DNA of 64,000 nt from Tunturiibacter gelidiferens (GCF_014201335.1 NZ_JACHEB010000007.1:1-64000), one strand, 5' to 3'. Numbered from the stretch's first letter, positions 10,201 through 19,311 are shown. The notes: generated by a model not told the origin, from the letters alone. Made by a program: numbers and translations.

Positions 10201-11643
10201 ATTCAAGTAAGCATGCGCAGCCTGCACCGGAGGTACTTTCACCGGCTCAGTGATCGGCTCCTTTGCCCCTATCGTCTTGGCTGTCGTATTCGCTGTCGTC
10301 ACGGCGGCCTTCGTCGTCGAGGAGCTGACCGCAACATCCTGCGGCGGCACCTCGCCCAACCAGTTCGCAATCCGCAATTCACCCGCCGCACTTCCACCGC
10401 CGGGCAGATATCCCGTAAGTGCCGTCAGCAGCAACTCGGTTGGCGTAACGTGCAGTGTCCCGCCGCCATCGATATCGTGCAATCGCACATTTTGATCCTT
10501 GTAGGCAGCCTTATGGACCTTTGCCGTTCCCGCCAGCAGATACCCCGCCACGCAATCCGGGTCAGGCGGCAATGGCCGCGGCGGAACTCGCGTCTCCTTC
10601 GGATGGCTTCGCTCCCAAAAAGGAGGATGTTTCTGCGCAACCGAAGGCGAGGTCGCACAGTTATGCCCGTTCAAATCCAGATCGATCGTGCCCGCATTCA
10701 AACCATCCACATCCGCGAGCACAGAAATCTGCTTCACTTCGATCGTGCCCTTCACCTTCGCCTGCCACTCCGGGTTGGCAAAGTGTTTGAAACTCCCAGT
10801 AGCATCCAGCTTCGAACTCTTACCGGTCGTGAAATCCAGTCGCTGCAACTCAATCGCATCTCTTCCCAACTCCACCGCTACGCTCAACGCTGACTGCGCC
10901 TCCACCTGCTTACCCATCTTCGTCCGCAGATCCTTCAAATCCACCGTCGCGCCGTAGCGATCCGTCGAAGCGATGTAGTGCACCTCCGCACTCAGATCCC
11001 GAGCTGCAAGATTGAACGGAATGGCCCGGTTATTCAGTAGCACCAATCCATTCGACAGCGTCACCTCATCCGCCTTCAGATCCAGGAGAGTGTCCATGAC
11101 CGGCTTCTTACTCGTGTTCGGATGCTTTGGCACTGGCTGGTTCGTCTTTCCATCCTTATCCACGATCAAATGAAACTGCGGATGCTCCACGCCGAGATAG
11201 TTCAATTGCACATGCGACGAAATCCCACTCCCCGCTACATGCGTGAAGAAGTCGAAGATCTGCACTCGAAGCAGAATCTTGTCCGCCGCAAGATAAGGAG
11301 CCTCACCCGGACCCTCCAACCCATGAATCACCAGCCCATCGGCCTCGACCGCAAGATGCCACAGATCGAAGCTGACCTTTCCCAGCTCGACCCTTCCACC
11401 CGTGGCGTCCTCGAGAACTTTGACGACCTCTTTCCCAACTCGCCGATTGAAATCGTCCGTCTTCGAGTACCAGGCAAACAACCCAAACAACACCAGCACC
11501 ACCACCAGCAGCGCCGCCACCGTCCAACCAATCCAGAGCAACATCCGCTTCGCCAGCGATCGCTTCACCTTCGTAATCTCGCCGGCAACAGCCGCCTCAA
11601 GCTCCTCCTTCTTTTCTTCAAATTTTTTCTCCAGATCGCTCAT
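7246..11643 (-). CDS. tamB: TamB-like translocation/assembly module protein
   Basis: A 1465-residue inner-membrane-anchored periplasmic protein. A basic N-terminus precedes one transmembrane helix (about 36-57, WIGWTVAALLVVVLVLFGLF). The body is repetitive beta-rich sequence typical of AsmA/TamB proteins, and the last 350 residues fit the DUF490/TamB domain, ending QVQYDLNHDNSIVVGRDE and VYKLRKRYR. TamB proteins bridge the periplasm and work with BamA/TamA barrels or carry phospholipid. It follows the SurA-like gene with a 4-nt ATGA overlap, so the two are translationally coupled. The symbol is by family and context; no orthology test was possible. Confidence 0.85.
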   Translation of the reverse strand: MSDLEKKFEEKKEELEAAVAGEITKVKRSLAKRMLLWIGWTVAALLVVVLVLFGLFAWYSKTDDFNRRVGKEVVKVLEDATGGRVELGKVSFDLWHLAVEADGLVIHGLEGPGEAPYLAADKILLRVQIFDFFTHVAGSGISSHVQLNYLGVEHPQFHLIVDKDGKTNQPVPKHPNTSKKPVMDTLLDLKADEVTLSNGLVLLNNRAIPFNLAARDLSAEVHYIASTDRYGATVDLKDLRTKMGKQVEAQSALSVAVELGRDAIELQRLDFTTGKSSKLDATGSFKHFANPEWQAKVKGTIEVKQISVLADVDGLNAGTIDLDLNGHNCATSPSVAQKHPPFWERSHPKETRVPPRPLPPDPDCVAGYLLAGTAKVHKAAYKDQNVRLHDIDGGGTLHVTPTELLLTALTGYLPGGGSAAGELRIANWLGEVPPQDVAVSSSTTKAAVTTANTTAKTIGAKEPITEPVKVPPVQAAHAYLNATVNKIPLRTIMDVTAPVNYGDLGFDTAVSGPVKVEWGGPAKNIDETVEVDGNLTFAPTGVKRRGALNDVPVTGLALAHYSGKNETVRIQRITLQMPETNFEASGILGVNEGDPLTDLRVDMTVRDLSEYNQLLTTLDLEGNGKRGTAAIPVLLHGAMQFNGTAQGKIANLDVKGHLQATNAEFALGTTDVLIDSVVTDAEYSPNSGVIVASSTIKRGTAVLNLEGKIAPRKVVSPRGVATYLWDDGMSLDAKAQLANAQVVDVLQIAGQQEKVPLTGLVALNGHAVGTLRSLSGEGHLSLMNGVSYGEPYESAVADVSVQGRDLEAKNVVLRLHGMQIAGDGGYDMGTDRLHGHVEGHDILLSKFETVKKTESEVDGTVNLVADANGTLTQPGLKANVTLRGVTYRGQGIGEAAVEAHSQGDIVYFTANSTLVGAKLEALGQTRLDGDYHMQAKMTLSGLDIGRPLAMFGPGTMKAQSLINGTATVSGPLKTPKALSGEAEFSQVDVKLQGIELKAAEPLRVGLRDGLATLDQVHITGQDTDMRAKGTGQLFGSTDPKGGKLDVSATGNVSMTLLHTFDSDIISTGKVEFTVSAGGYVMNPQLGGKVQFDNVNVAVDGVPNGLSNMNGTLVFNDDRLQVQSLTATTGGGTLKLGGFIRYKKGLYADLSATGDVVRVRLYGLSATANANLKLQGAPDSALLSGTILITRFGVGADVDFAAFGSAGGVAPPPDPNTPANKIRLDVHVTSAPQLDFQNSYAKLAGIVDLQIRGTAAVPSVLGRIEINEGSATFAGTKYQLQRGEIYFTNPVRIDPIIDLDATAQVENYDITIGLHGTATNLKPTYRSEPPLSESDVFALLALGRTQEEAQLYQERQAQQGTDPTTSALLGGALNATVSNRVEKLFGVGSVKIDPAFVGTLGGSSARITVQQQLSRQITATFATNVNTSAQQLIQVQYDLNHDNSIVVGRDESGVFSIVYKLRKRYR

Positions 11644-12443
11644 GGCGCCACCTCACCTGGAGTCATAATCTTCACGCTGCCCTGCGCCCGCAGCGACTTC
11701 AACCAATCCACCAGCAGAGCGCCCACCTGCTGCTGCAACTCCACCTCTTCGATCCTCTTTCGGATCGTATCCAGCTCCGGCGGGGTCACATTCCGTTTCG
11801 CATACTCCGGCAGCATCCTCTTCTCATAAAATTCCTTGATCTCCGCATCCGAAACCTTGATCCCATTCCGAAAGCGCACTTCGATAAACTTCAGCAGCTC
11901 CATCCGCAGCCGCCACCGCTCCCGAAACTCCTCCTCTGTAAAACCGTGAGCGCTCAGGAACTTCTTCCACCCGTCGTCGGTTTCGCAGTGATACTGCAGC
12001 TTGCAATCGGGAATATCCTTTCGCAACGTCGTTAACTGCTCGTCGAGGTCTTTATCAGAGATCTTATCTTCCGGCTCCAGTGCTGCCTGCTGCAAAATCA
12101 ACGCCCGGTCCACCAGTCGCTCAAGAACTCTCTCCCTGGTGTTATCTCCCGTAACCCGGCGGTAAGGCTGAATCTCCTCAAACCGCCGCTCCTCATCGAC
12201 ATCACTCTCTAGAATCACATCGTCGTTCACCACCGCAACCACGCGATCCAGCACCACTCCCTGCTGCCCGGCCGAACCGCTCGCAGCATTTGGCGTCGAA
12301 CTCGTGGCCCCAGTCTGCGATGTCACGGTCTGCCCGGAGGTCGCTCGCAATGAAGCCCGGACCGGCACACTCATCCACACAGGTGTCATCACAAGCGCCA
12401 CCAGCAACAACCGCTCCATCGTATTTTGCGTCATCCAACGCAT
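11640..12443 (-). CDS. SurA-like periplasmic chaperone without a recognisable PPIase domain
   Basis: A 267-residue exported protein with a signal-like N-terminus (about 1-30) and a SurA N-terminal domain starting VLDRVVAVVNDDVILESDVD near residue 66. The rest is helical and ends with no recognisable parvulin domain (no conserved His-rich PPIase motifs), whereas full SurA carries one or two. It has two cysteines (DCKLQYHCE). Its ATG directly follows the stop of the BamA/TamA-like gene and its stop overlaps the tamB-like start, placing a chaperone between the two halves of an assembly machine. Confidence 0.8.
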   Translation of the reverse strand: MRWMTQNTMERLLLVALVMTPVWMSVPVRASLRATSGQTVTSQTGATSSTPNAASGSAGQQGVVLDRVVAVVNDDVILESDVDEERRFEEIQPYRRVTGDNTRERVLERLVDRALILQQAALEPEDKISDKDLDEQLTTLRKDIPDCKLQYHCETDDGWKKFLSAHGFTEEEFRERWRLRMELLKFIEVRFRNGIKVSDAEIKEFYEKRMLPEYAKRNVTPPELDTIRKRIEEVELQQQVGALLVDWLKSLRAQGSVKIMTPGEVAP

Positions 12444-15400
12444 CTAGAAGCTCTCTCCAATGCTGAAGAAAAAGTTGAAGTGCGAAGCCTGGCCCTCATG
12501 CGGAGGGTTATTGTTGAAGTCATAAATAACCGGATACACCGGTGGATTTAGGTTATAGCTGAAGTCCACACGCACCGGTCCAACCGGCGTCTTGTAGCGC
12601 GCCCCCAAACCCACCGCATGTGAAAAATAATTGAAGTCGCATGTCCCAATGCTTCCCGACACATTCGCGCAAGTCTCCTTGTTCGGCTGATGGAATCGCG
12701 TAAAGCTCGGAAACATCTCATTCGCTTCTTGAAACACGTTGCCCATATCGTGAAAGATCACGAAGTTCACGCTATTGCCCACCAGTGGCAACGTCTGCGC
12801 CGGCAAACGCAACTCAAGCGAATTCACAAATGCTGCCGACCCACCCACCGGAAAGCCAGTCTGCAAATCCCTTGGCCCCGCCCCATTGATCGGAAACCCT
12901 CGATGGGAGTTCGCGCCGCCGGCATACAACCGCTCCGGCAACGGAATCGAATTGCAGCTCGGATTCGTCGTCAGCAGTACTCCCACGCACGCATCGCTTC
13001 CCGCGTTCGGATTTATCCCCGACGCCCGCTCATACCCAATCCTTGTCGAACGTGCAAGCACGTACTTCAGCTTGCCAAACTGGTAGTACGTCGAGTTCGT
13101 TCCATCCAGCTTCCAGAAGTCCGTCTGCGACCCAAACTTCGACGACGCCACAAACCCCTGTATCGTCGAGTACTCTCCCTTCACTGCGTCCAGCGGCCCC
13201 GGCGACCGCGTATCGTGAAACCACGTGACTCCCGGCCCACCTACGCGAACTGGCTGCGACAGCAACGGAATCAAATCTGCCGACACCTGCAGGCTGTTCG
13301 GGTCAACCTTTACGCGGCGATACAGGAAGTCGTAAATAAACGTATGCGTCCGCCGCCACTTCTCCGTGATTCGAAAATCACCCTGTAGAGTCGACGCCGC
13401 AAACGTCGTAATGTCCTGCACATTCGAGTATCCGCCCGAAAGCGCTGCACTGAAGTTCTTGCTGCCATAGAGATGCGGATTCTGCAGTGTCAAAATCGCC
13501 ACTTGTTCCAGCAACCCATACGACGTGTGCAGAGTCAGCGAATCCTCAGTTCCCCGCAGATTGATCCTCGACACATCCAGCGAAACCCGTGGGCTCACGC
13601 CGGGCTTGCCCTCCGGAGACAGTTGGTTACAGGGATAGGTCAGTCCAAGCTGGATGCACGACGCCTCCGAGATTGTCCCAGGCTGCGGTGTTCCCGTCTG
13701 CGCTTCGAAGCCGAAACCATACGTCACGTTCCACCGCTTCGCCTCGGTCACCTGCAGCACCACGTTCTTCTGCGGAGCGTCTCCCGCGGGATTCTGTACC
13801 GCCGCCACCACTTCATTGAACAACGCAATGTTATATAAATTTCTTTGCGTCTGAAGAAGAGCCGTCTGGTCCAGCGGGTCCCCCGCATGCACCAGAATCT
13901 GTTGAGCCACAACACTTGGCTTGGTCTTCTCCACTCCCGACAGCAGCACTCGGTTCACAAACACCTGCTGCCCCTCGGTCACATCTAACGCCACGTCCGT
14001 TTTGTCCGTGCCCGCTGCTTCCTTCGTCTGCTTGATCTCAACCTTGACCTGGTCGAACCCATGCGCCAGGTAATACTGCAGCACCGTATCGCGATCGCCC
14101 GACAGCGTCACCAGCGAAAAAGGCTGGCCCTGCTGAGCATTCATCAATCCCCGCACATCCTGCAGCCGGCTTGCATCCACTCCCACCAGGTCCACCGTAC
14201 CGAACTTCTGTTGTGGCCCTTCAACGATCGTGAAGGTCACACCAATCTCACCCGCCTTCAACGGCTTTCCGTCTTTACCGACGGTTACATCTTTTACATC
14301 CGTTGTGATTTTCGCGTCATCAAAACCATTCGCTCGGTACAACGCCTGAATCGCGCTTACGTCACCGGACACCAGCGCCGGACTATACCGCCCACTCCGC
14401 TGATACGCATTCGACTTCTGCACCCGCATCCGCTCATGCAGCAGATCATCCGTGAAGTATTTGTTGCCCTTCAGATTCACGGCCACGACCTTGTGCTTCA
14501 CCCCACGTTCCACAGTGAATACCACCTGCTCGGTTGTGGTGGCATTCCCCACCACCCTCACCGCTACCTTCGCATCGAAGAAGCCTTGCTGTTGTTCGTA
14601 GTCGCGAATGTTGAAGACGCCCTCGTTCAGCAGATCATTGTCAATCGTGCCTTCCTCAAAGATCGGAACCAACAGGTGCAGGCGACCCGTCGAAATCTTC
14701 GCCCCCTCCACCGACACCTTCACCTGCGGACCCTGGTTCGCATGGAACTCATAATCAACCTTGTCCCGCACATTGTCATACGTCTGCTTCTGCAGCGAAA
14801 CCGTCGCCTCCAGTCGATCTTTCTTCTGGTATAGCTTCCGCAGGCGGTCTAGCGCGTTGCTGGTCGAATCGCGCCGCACCTTGCTGTTCTCCTTCAGCTT
14901 CGACTGCTTCTGGAACTCCTCCGGCGTCAACCCGGTATCGTCGCCCACCAGCTTGACTTGTCCCACTCTGGCCTGAAGCCCAATTGAAACCGTATAGGTT
15001 ACATTTATCTGGTGGCCTACTTCATCGGTCTCCGACTTCACTGAGACCGTCGGCTCGTAATACCCCTGCTGCTGCAGAATCTCCTTGATCCCTTCCGTTC
15101 CAGCCGGTATCTGTGAGTCGGTGAACGCCGTCCCGGGCGAAAGTTTTGTCGCAAACTCCAATAGCGGAGCCAGCCGGTCGCTCTTCACCCCAGTGATCGT
15201 CACTCTCCCCACGTAGTACCGCGCCACGCCAGCGAAGATCAGCGTCACATGATCCCCCTGCCGCACCCCGCGAACCGCGATATCCCGATACCGCCCACTT
15301 ACAAACAATCGCCGCAGACTGGCCCGTACCTCATCCGGATCCAGCGGCTGACCAACCTTCTGTGGCAGCTCCTTCGGCAGCGTATCGGTCGCATCGAACG

Positions 15401-15734
15401 TCACGCCCTCGAACAGGATCTTCTCGACGATGAGCCCCTTCCACTGCCACACCGAAGTCGTCAGCCCCGCATCTTGAGACGTATCTGTTTTCTTCTCCTC
15501 AACGGGCTTCGTCTGCTGCCCCTGCGCAGGCGTCGCTCCTGTGCCGGCCAAACCTGGAGTGGCACTCTGCGAGCCAGAAGGAGTCGGAGTCTGCGGAACC
15601 TCCTGTCCCGCGGCCACACCCACCATCACCCACAATCCGAGCCACACTGCCGCCGCCGCGCCACAACCGCACCTCATCCACCGTGGTATTCGCGCACGAC
15701 CTCGAAGCAGCTGACCCAAAAAACCACCCATCAT
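12444..15734 (-). CDS. BamA/TamA-family outer-membrane assembly protein
   Basis: A 1096-residue outer-membrane protein. Order: signal peptide (about 20-44), a Pro/Thr/Gln-rich linker to about residue 95, a long series of POTRA domains (about 100-650), and a C-terminal barrel. The barrel contains the family's RGF motif (GGANSHRGFPINGAG) and ends in Phe (FNFFFSIGESF), the usual barrel insertion signal. It is longer than typical BamA (about 800) because of extra POTRA-like repeats and the linker. The next two genes are SurA-like and TamB-like, so it could be the TamA partner or the main BamA. AAGGA precedes paired ATGs. Confidence 0.88.
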   Translation of the reverse strand: MMGGFLGQLLRGRARIPRWMRCGCGAAAAVWLGLWVMVGVAAGQEVPQTPTPSGSQSATPGLAGTGATPAQGQQTKPVEEKKTDTSQDAGLTTSVWQWKGLIVEKILFEGVTFDATDTLPKELPQKVGQPLDPDEVRASLRRLFVSGRYRDIAVRGVRQGDHVTLIFAGVARYYVGRVTITGVKSDRLAPLLEFATKLSPGTAFTDSQIPAGTEGIKEILQQQGYYEPTVSVKSETDEVGHQINVTYTVSIGLQARVGQVKLVGDDTGLTPEEFQKQSKLKENSKVRRDSTSNALDRLRKLYQKKDRLEATVSLQKQTYDNVRDKVDYEFHANQGPQVKVSVEGAKISTGRLHLLVPIFEEGTIDNDLLNEGVFNIRDYEQQQGFFDAKVAVRVVGNATTTEQVVFTVERGVKHKVVAVNLKGNKYFTDDLLHERMRVQKSNAYQRSGRYSPALVSGDVSAIQALYRANGFDDAKITTDVKDVTVGKDGKPLKAGEIGVTFTIVEGPQQKFGTVDLVGVDASRLQDVRGLMNAQQGQPFSLVTLSGDRDTVLQYYLAHGFDQVKVEIKQTKEAAGTDKTDVALDVTEGQQVFVNRVLLSGVEKTKPSVVAQQILVHAGDPLDQTALLQTQRNLYNIALFNEVVAAVQNPAGDAPQKNVVLQVTEAKRWNVTYGFGFEAQTGTPQPGTISEASCIQLGLTYPCNQLSPEGKPGVSPRVSLDVSRINLRGTEDSLTLHTSYGLLEQVAILTLQNPHLYGSKNFSAALSGGYSNVQDITTFAASTLQGDFRITEKWRRTHTFIYDFLYRRVKVDPNSLQVSADLIPLLSQPVRVGGPGVTWFHDTRSPGPLDAVKGEYSTIQGFVASSKFGSQTDFWKLDGTNSTYYQFGKLKYVLARSTRIGYERASGINPNAGSDACVGVLLTTNPSCNSIPLPERLYAGGANSHRGFPINGAGPRDLQTGFPVGGSAAFVNSLELRLPAQTLPLVGNSVNFVIFHDMGNVFQEANEMFPSFTRFHQPNKETCANVSGSIGTCDFNYFSHAVGLGARYKTPVGPVRVDFSYNLNPPVYPVIYDFNNNPPHEGQASHFNFFFSIGESF

Positions 15735-15899
15735 TCCTTATCTAATTTGAGGAGCCCAGCAAGTCTTTCATGATGCACAGCGAGTCCGCATCCGAGCCTG
15801 CGCAATCGCGGCAACTCTCCTTCTCCCTAGGATGCCGAAAGCCTTCGGGCAGCAGCCGGGTTCCCCTGCACATCCGTCCTTCCCTATACTACGAAACAG

Positions 15900-15915
15900 C
15901 CGTCTTTTTAGACGG
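15900..15915 (+). promoter_or_regulatory. Perfect short hairpin upstream of thiF-like gene
   Basis: CCGTCT and AGACGG form a 6-bp stem around TTTT, 13 nt before the preferred ATG at 15929. No ribosome site is visible between them, so the hairpin may affect translation or be a protein-binding site. Confidence 0.35.
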
Positions 15916-15928
15916 TGCGATCTTCATC

Positions 15929-17104
15929 ATGTCAAAGCATCCCGCAACCACCTTTGAAGAACGGCCCCCGAGCATCCACATCGGCACCCCCGCCGACGCG
16001 CAATCCTCCGAAACGCCTCCGCCCAACCCTACCGGCCCCGCCATCCCCGACTCAGACCGCTACTCCCGCCAGATTCTCTTCCCGGGCATTGGAGCCACCG
16101 GCCAGCATCTGCTCGCCTCCGCCCACGTCGCCATCATCGGCGTCGGAGCCACCGGAGCCGCCACCGCCTCCCTCCTTGCCCGTGCCGGCGTCGGCACCCT
16201 CACCCTCATCGACCGCGACTTCGTCGAACCCTCCAACCTCCAGCGCCAGATCCTCTTCGACGAGGCAGACGCTCGCGAATCCCTCCCCAAGGCCGAAGCC
16301 GCCCGCCGCAAGATCGCCCTCTTCAATTCAGCCGTCTCGGTCCACGCTCACATCGCGGACCTCGTCCCAGCCAACATCCACGAGCTCCTCGCCCCCGCCC
16401 ATCTCATCCTCGACGCCACCGACAACTTCGAGACCCGCTATCTCCTCAACGACTACTGCGTCCAGCAATCCAAACCCTGGATCTACGCCGCAGCCATCGG
16501 CGCCTACGCCGCCACCATGAACATCCTTCCACTACCGGAGGAGCAAGCCCACGAACCCGCACCCTACCCCCCCACTGCATGCCTCGCCTGCATCTTCCCC
16601 AAGCCGCCCACCGGCCCGGTAGAAACCTGCGACACCGCCGGCATCCTCTCCACCGCCGTCAACCTCGCAGCCTCCATCCAAACCACCGAAGCCCTCAAGC
16701 TCCTCACCAACCAGCCCAACCTCATGCGCCGCACGCTGATCTCCCACAATCTTTGGTCGAATGAGCAAAGCGAAATCACCACCGCCAAACCCAATCCCGC
16801 CTGCACCGTCTGCGGTCAGCGCATCTTCACTCACCTCGCCGGTGTCGGCCGCCCTCACATCACTCTCTGCGGCCGCAACTCCGTCCAGATCCACGAGCAC
16901 CACCGCCCCGTCGACTTCACCGCTATGCGCAACCGCCTCGCACCTCACGCCGACATCCACGATCTCCGCTTCAACGAACTCCTTCTCCGCTTCAAACGCG
17001 GTCCCCACACCTTCACCCTCTTCCCCGACGGACGCGCCCTCATCCAGGGCACCACCGACATCACCCTCGCACGCTCCCTCTACGCCCGTTTCATCGGCTC
17101 CTAA
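15929..17104 (+). CDS. ThiF/MoeB/HesA-family E1-like adenylyltransferase
   Basis: About 391 residues from the preferred ATG; the frame extends to 15770 without a supporting site. It has RYSRQILFPGIG, the nucleotide-binding GVGATGAATAS, the NLQRQILF motif, and an E1-type cysteine in VETCDTAG. Zn-type pairs CLAC and CTVC are also present. ThiF/MoeB enzymes adenylate the C-terminus of a small sulphur-carrier protein (ThiS/MoaD). The last 90 residues form an extra domain seen in some ThiF proteins, with CGRNSVQIHE and LFPDGRALIQGTTD. No ThiS, MoaD or thiamine gene is adjacent, so the pathway is open. Confidence 0.82.
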   Translation: MSKHPATTFEERPPSIHIGTPADAQSSETPPPNPTGPAIPDSDRYSRQILFPGIGATGQHLLASAHVAIIGVGATGAATASLLARAGVGTLTLIDRDFVEPSNLQRQILFDEADARESLPKAEAARRKIALFNSAVSVHAHIADLVPANIHELLAPAHLILDATDNFETRYLLNDYCVQQSKPWIYAAAIGAYAATMNILPLPEEQAHEPAPYPPTACLACIFPKPPTGPVETCDTAGILSTAVNLAASIQTTEALKLLTNQPNLMRRTLISHNLWSNEQSEITTAKPNPACTVCGQRIFTHLAGVGRPHITLCGRNSVQIHEHHRPVDFTAMRNRLAPHADIHDLRFNELLLRFKRGPHTFTLFPDGRALIQGTTDITLARSLYARFIGS

Positions 17105-17254
17105 CCCCTGCGGCTCTTAGTGCTTGCCCTGAAACAACCCTTCCCTTCTGTCCTCCATCAAAACTACGTGCACAGAAACTCAATCTCCGTTTGCGGTAGG
17201 CTCGATGCAGGCGAAAACTCAACCGTGAATGACTACTAAGTCCGGAGTCTAGCT

Positions 17255-17920
17255 ATGGACGTCCAAGGCCTACAAATGACCCAACAAACACCACCCACTC
17301 CTGGCGTCTTCAAGCGCAATCCACCCATCGCGGGTGAAGCCGAAGCCATCGAAGCGGCAAAGAATGGCGATGCAGAAGCATTCTCCCGCCTCTACGCCCT
17401 CCACAAACGCCGCGTCTACACCCTCTGCCTCCGCATGCTCGGCAACGTCTCCGAGGCCGAAGATATGACACAGGAGGCCTTCCTCCACCTCTTCCGCAAA
17501 ATCGGCAGCTTCCGCGGAGAGTCCGCCTTCTCCACCTGGCTTCATCGGCTTACAGTAAACCTGGTCCTCATGCATCTCCGCAAAAAAGGCCTCAACCTGG
17601 TCTCGCTTGAGGAGACCATCAACCCATCCGAAGAAGACGCACCCAAGCGCGACTTCGGCAGCCGCGATCTAGCTCTTACCGGTTCAGTCGACCGCGTAGC
17701 CCTCGAGCGCGCCGTCGCTTCCTTGCCCCCCGGTTACCGCATGGTGTTTGTCCTGCACGATGTCGAGGGCTTCGAGCACAACGAGATCGCCACCATGCTC
17801 GAGTGCTCCACCGGAAACAGCAAATCGCAGCTACACAAGGCCCGCCTCAAGCTCCGTGAACTCCTCCGCCAGCCTGAACCAGCTGCCCAGCCAAACGGCC
17901 TCAAGGAGGTAGCGGTATGA
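17255..17920 (+). CDS. ECF-type RNA polymerase sigma factor
   Basis: A 221-residue sigma-70 family factor of the RpoE/ECF group. Region 2 covers about 45-115 ([20 protein letters not shown], then [18 protein letters not shown] and [11 protein letters not shown]); region 4 covers about 150-205 with the helix-turn-helix [19 protein letters not shown]. Start ATG at 17255; the next ATG at 17273 is possible. Its stop overlaps the next gene by 4 nt (ATGA), and that gene probably encodes its regulator. Confidence 0.92.
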   Translation: MDVQGLQMTQQTPPTPGVFKRNPPIAGEAEAIEAAKNGDAEAFSRLYALHKRRVYTLCLRMLGNVSEAEDMTQEAFLHLFRKIGSFRGESAFSTWLHRLTVNLVLMHLRKKGLNLVSLEETINPSEEDAPKRDFGSRDLALTGSVDRVALERAVASLPPGYRMVFVLHDVEGFEHNEIATMLECSTGNSKSQLHKARLKLRELLRQPEPAAQPNGLKEVAV

Positions 17921-18231
17921 CAGAATTCCAATCGCTCGACTTCGACAAGATGACCCCTGCCGACTTCGAGCAATATCTCCCAGAGTTCTTCGCCAATGGC
18001 GACGGTCACGTCAGCACCGACCCACGCCTCCAAACTTTCCTCAAAAACAATCCTGACTGCGCCGCCCTCGTCCGCGACCTCGAAGCCATCGCCGACCAGG
18101 CCCGCAGCCTCTTCGAACCTAGCGAAGACCAGGACCCCAGCGATGCCGTCTGGAGCAACATTCAGAACAAGCTGAAACAGGGCGTCAGCGTCAGTGGCGA
18201 AGACGACTCCCCAGTTCCCCAAACCGTTTAG
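17917..18231 (+). CDS. Small acidic protein coupled to ECF sigma factor (putative anti-sigma)
   Basis: A 104-residue acidic cytosolic protein overlapping the sigma gene by 4 nt. It has no transmembrane helix, only one cysteine, and no HxxxCxxC zinc motif, so it is not a standard ZAS anti-sigma factor. The middle ([30 protein letters not shown] region, about 40-65) looks helical as in anti-sigma N-terminal domains. By position it is the likely regulator of the sigma factor; that role is inference. A strong terminator follows 17 nt after the stop. Confidence 0.75.
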   Translation: MTEFQSLDFDKMTPADFEQYLPEFFANGDGHVSTDPRLQTFLKNNPDCAALVRDLEAIADQARSLFEPSEDQDPSDAVWSNIQNKLKQGVSVSGEDDSPVPQTV

Positions 18232-18248
18232 GCCGCTTTAAACCGTAT

Positions 18249-18286
18249 CTGCCCATCCAGTCTCAAATGGATGGGCAGATCTCTTT
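18249..18286. terminator. Terminator between sigma operon and VWFA gene
   Basis: An 11-bp perfect stem (18249-18259 with 18268-18278) around an 8-nt loop, followed by ATCTCTTT on the plus strand. It lies between converging genes and may serve both. Confidence 0.8.
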
Positions 18287-18300
18287 AATACCCTCGGAAA

Positions 18301-19311
18301 CTATCGAAAGTAGCCAGTCCTCGTACGCACAACAACGTCCTGTTTATCCGGAAGACCTCCATAAACATCCGGTTTAAGCCGAAGCTCAAGTTTGCAAAAC
18401 GTCCCGTCCGGCTTCACGTTCGTAGGTTTGTACCCAAGCGTGTATCGCCCGCGAAGCTGATCAATCAACTCAGCCAGCCGATCGGCAACCTCCTTCTTGC
18501 TCGTGTTCAAAACAGGTCCTCCAGTCAGATCCGCATATTTGCGGATGTCCCCCATATGCGCGACAAAGAAAAAAGCAACCATCACAGCATCCGTCTCCGC
18601 AGTTCGGTCGATCAGCGCCGAAACCACCACCCCTGACCGTAGAAGGCTCGCCGTCGCCTCTTCCTTTGTATGCAAATATGTCGGGGCTTCCTTCCCCATG
18701 ATCTTCCGCGTATGCGAATTTTCCTGGTTCGCGGTTCCGTCCGTGAGCCACACCAGCACCTTCCTGCCCCCCGGAGCAGTCGATTTCATCGCCTCGTCTA
18801 CGGCTTCATACATGCTCTCGTGAATAAACGTCCCCTCGCTGCTCTTCATACTCGAAGCTTTCCCAATAGCATCAGCAGCAAGCGAACGGTCCGTAGTAAA
18901 ACCTTGCAGCAGCTTCGCATGCGAAGAGAAGACCATCACCGCCACCTCATCCTGCGGTTTCAGATGGTTTAGCACCTCACGCGCTCCCCCAGCCAGTGAT
19001 GCAAGCGCCGGACGCACCGTCTCCGTCAGATCAAACAGAAAGACCACCGACAGAGGCAGTTGATCGTGACTGAAGTAAGTGATCTGCTGCGGAACCCCAT
19101 CTTCCGACAACAAAAAATCATCCGGCTTCAACGCCCCAATCAGATTCCCCGTCTTCTTGTTTTCAACCTCAGCATCGAGAACCACGAACTTTGTCGAAAC
19201 ATGAATCGTGGACCCGGCATCGACCTGCGCCGGCGTCGAATCCTGTCCATAGACAGAGCAGCAAAATCCCATCGCCACACAAAGCAAAGCCGAGCGCACA
19301 AGTAAACTCAT
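18301..19311 (-). CDS. Secreted VWFA-domain protein (acidobacterial VWFA-related type)
   Basis: About 336 residues from ATG 19311, which begins a signal peptide (MSLLVRSALLCVAMGFCCSV, cleavage near VYGQ); a GTG at 19353 is also in frame but lacks support. The VWA domain starts near residue 85 with LSVVFLFDLTETV; the metal-site motif is DLTET rather than strict DxSxS, followed by LVWLTDGTAN. The C-terminal LRGRYTLGYKPTN and VVVRTRTGYFR stretches are typical of the VWFA-related proteins abundant in acidobacteria, role unknown. It converges with the sigma operon. Confidence 0.85.
   Translation of the reverse strand: MSLLVRSALLCVAMGFCCSVYGQDSTPAQVDAGSTIHVSTKFVVLDAEVENKKTGNLIGALKPDDFLLSEDGVPQQITYFSHDQLPLSVVFLFDLTETVRPALASLAGGAREVLNHLKPQDEVAVMVFSSHAKLLQGFTTDRSLAADAIGKASSMKSSEGTFIHESMYEAVDEAMKSTAPGGRKVLVWLTDGTANQENSHTRKIMGKEAPTYLHTKEEATASLLRSGVVVSALIDRTAETDAVMVAFFFVAHMGDIRKYADLTGGPVLNTSKKEVADRLAELIDQLRGRYTLGYKPTNVKPDGTFCKLELRLKPDVYGGLPDKQDVVVRTRTGYFR

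Noticed and set aside
16532..17008. Large acidic minus-strand frame opposite the ThiF-like gene
   Set aside because: Gly/Val/Glu-rich composition typical of antisense to C-ending codons; the plus strand has clear ThiF motifs.
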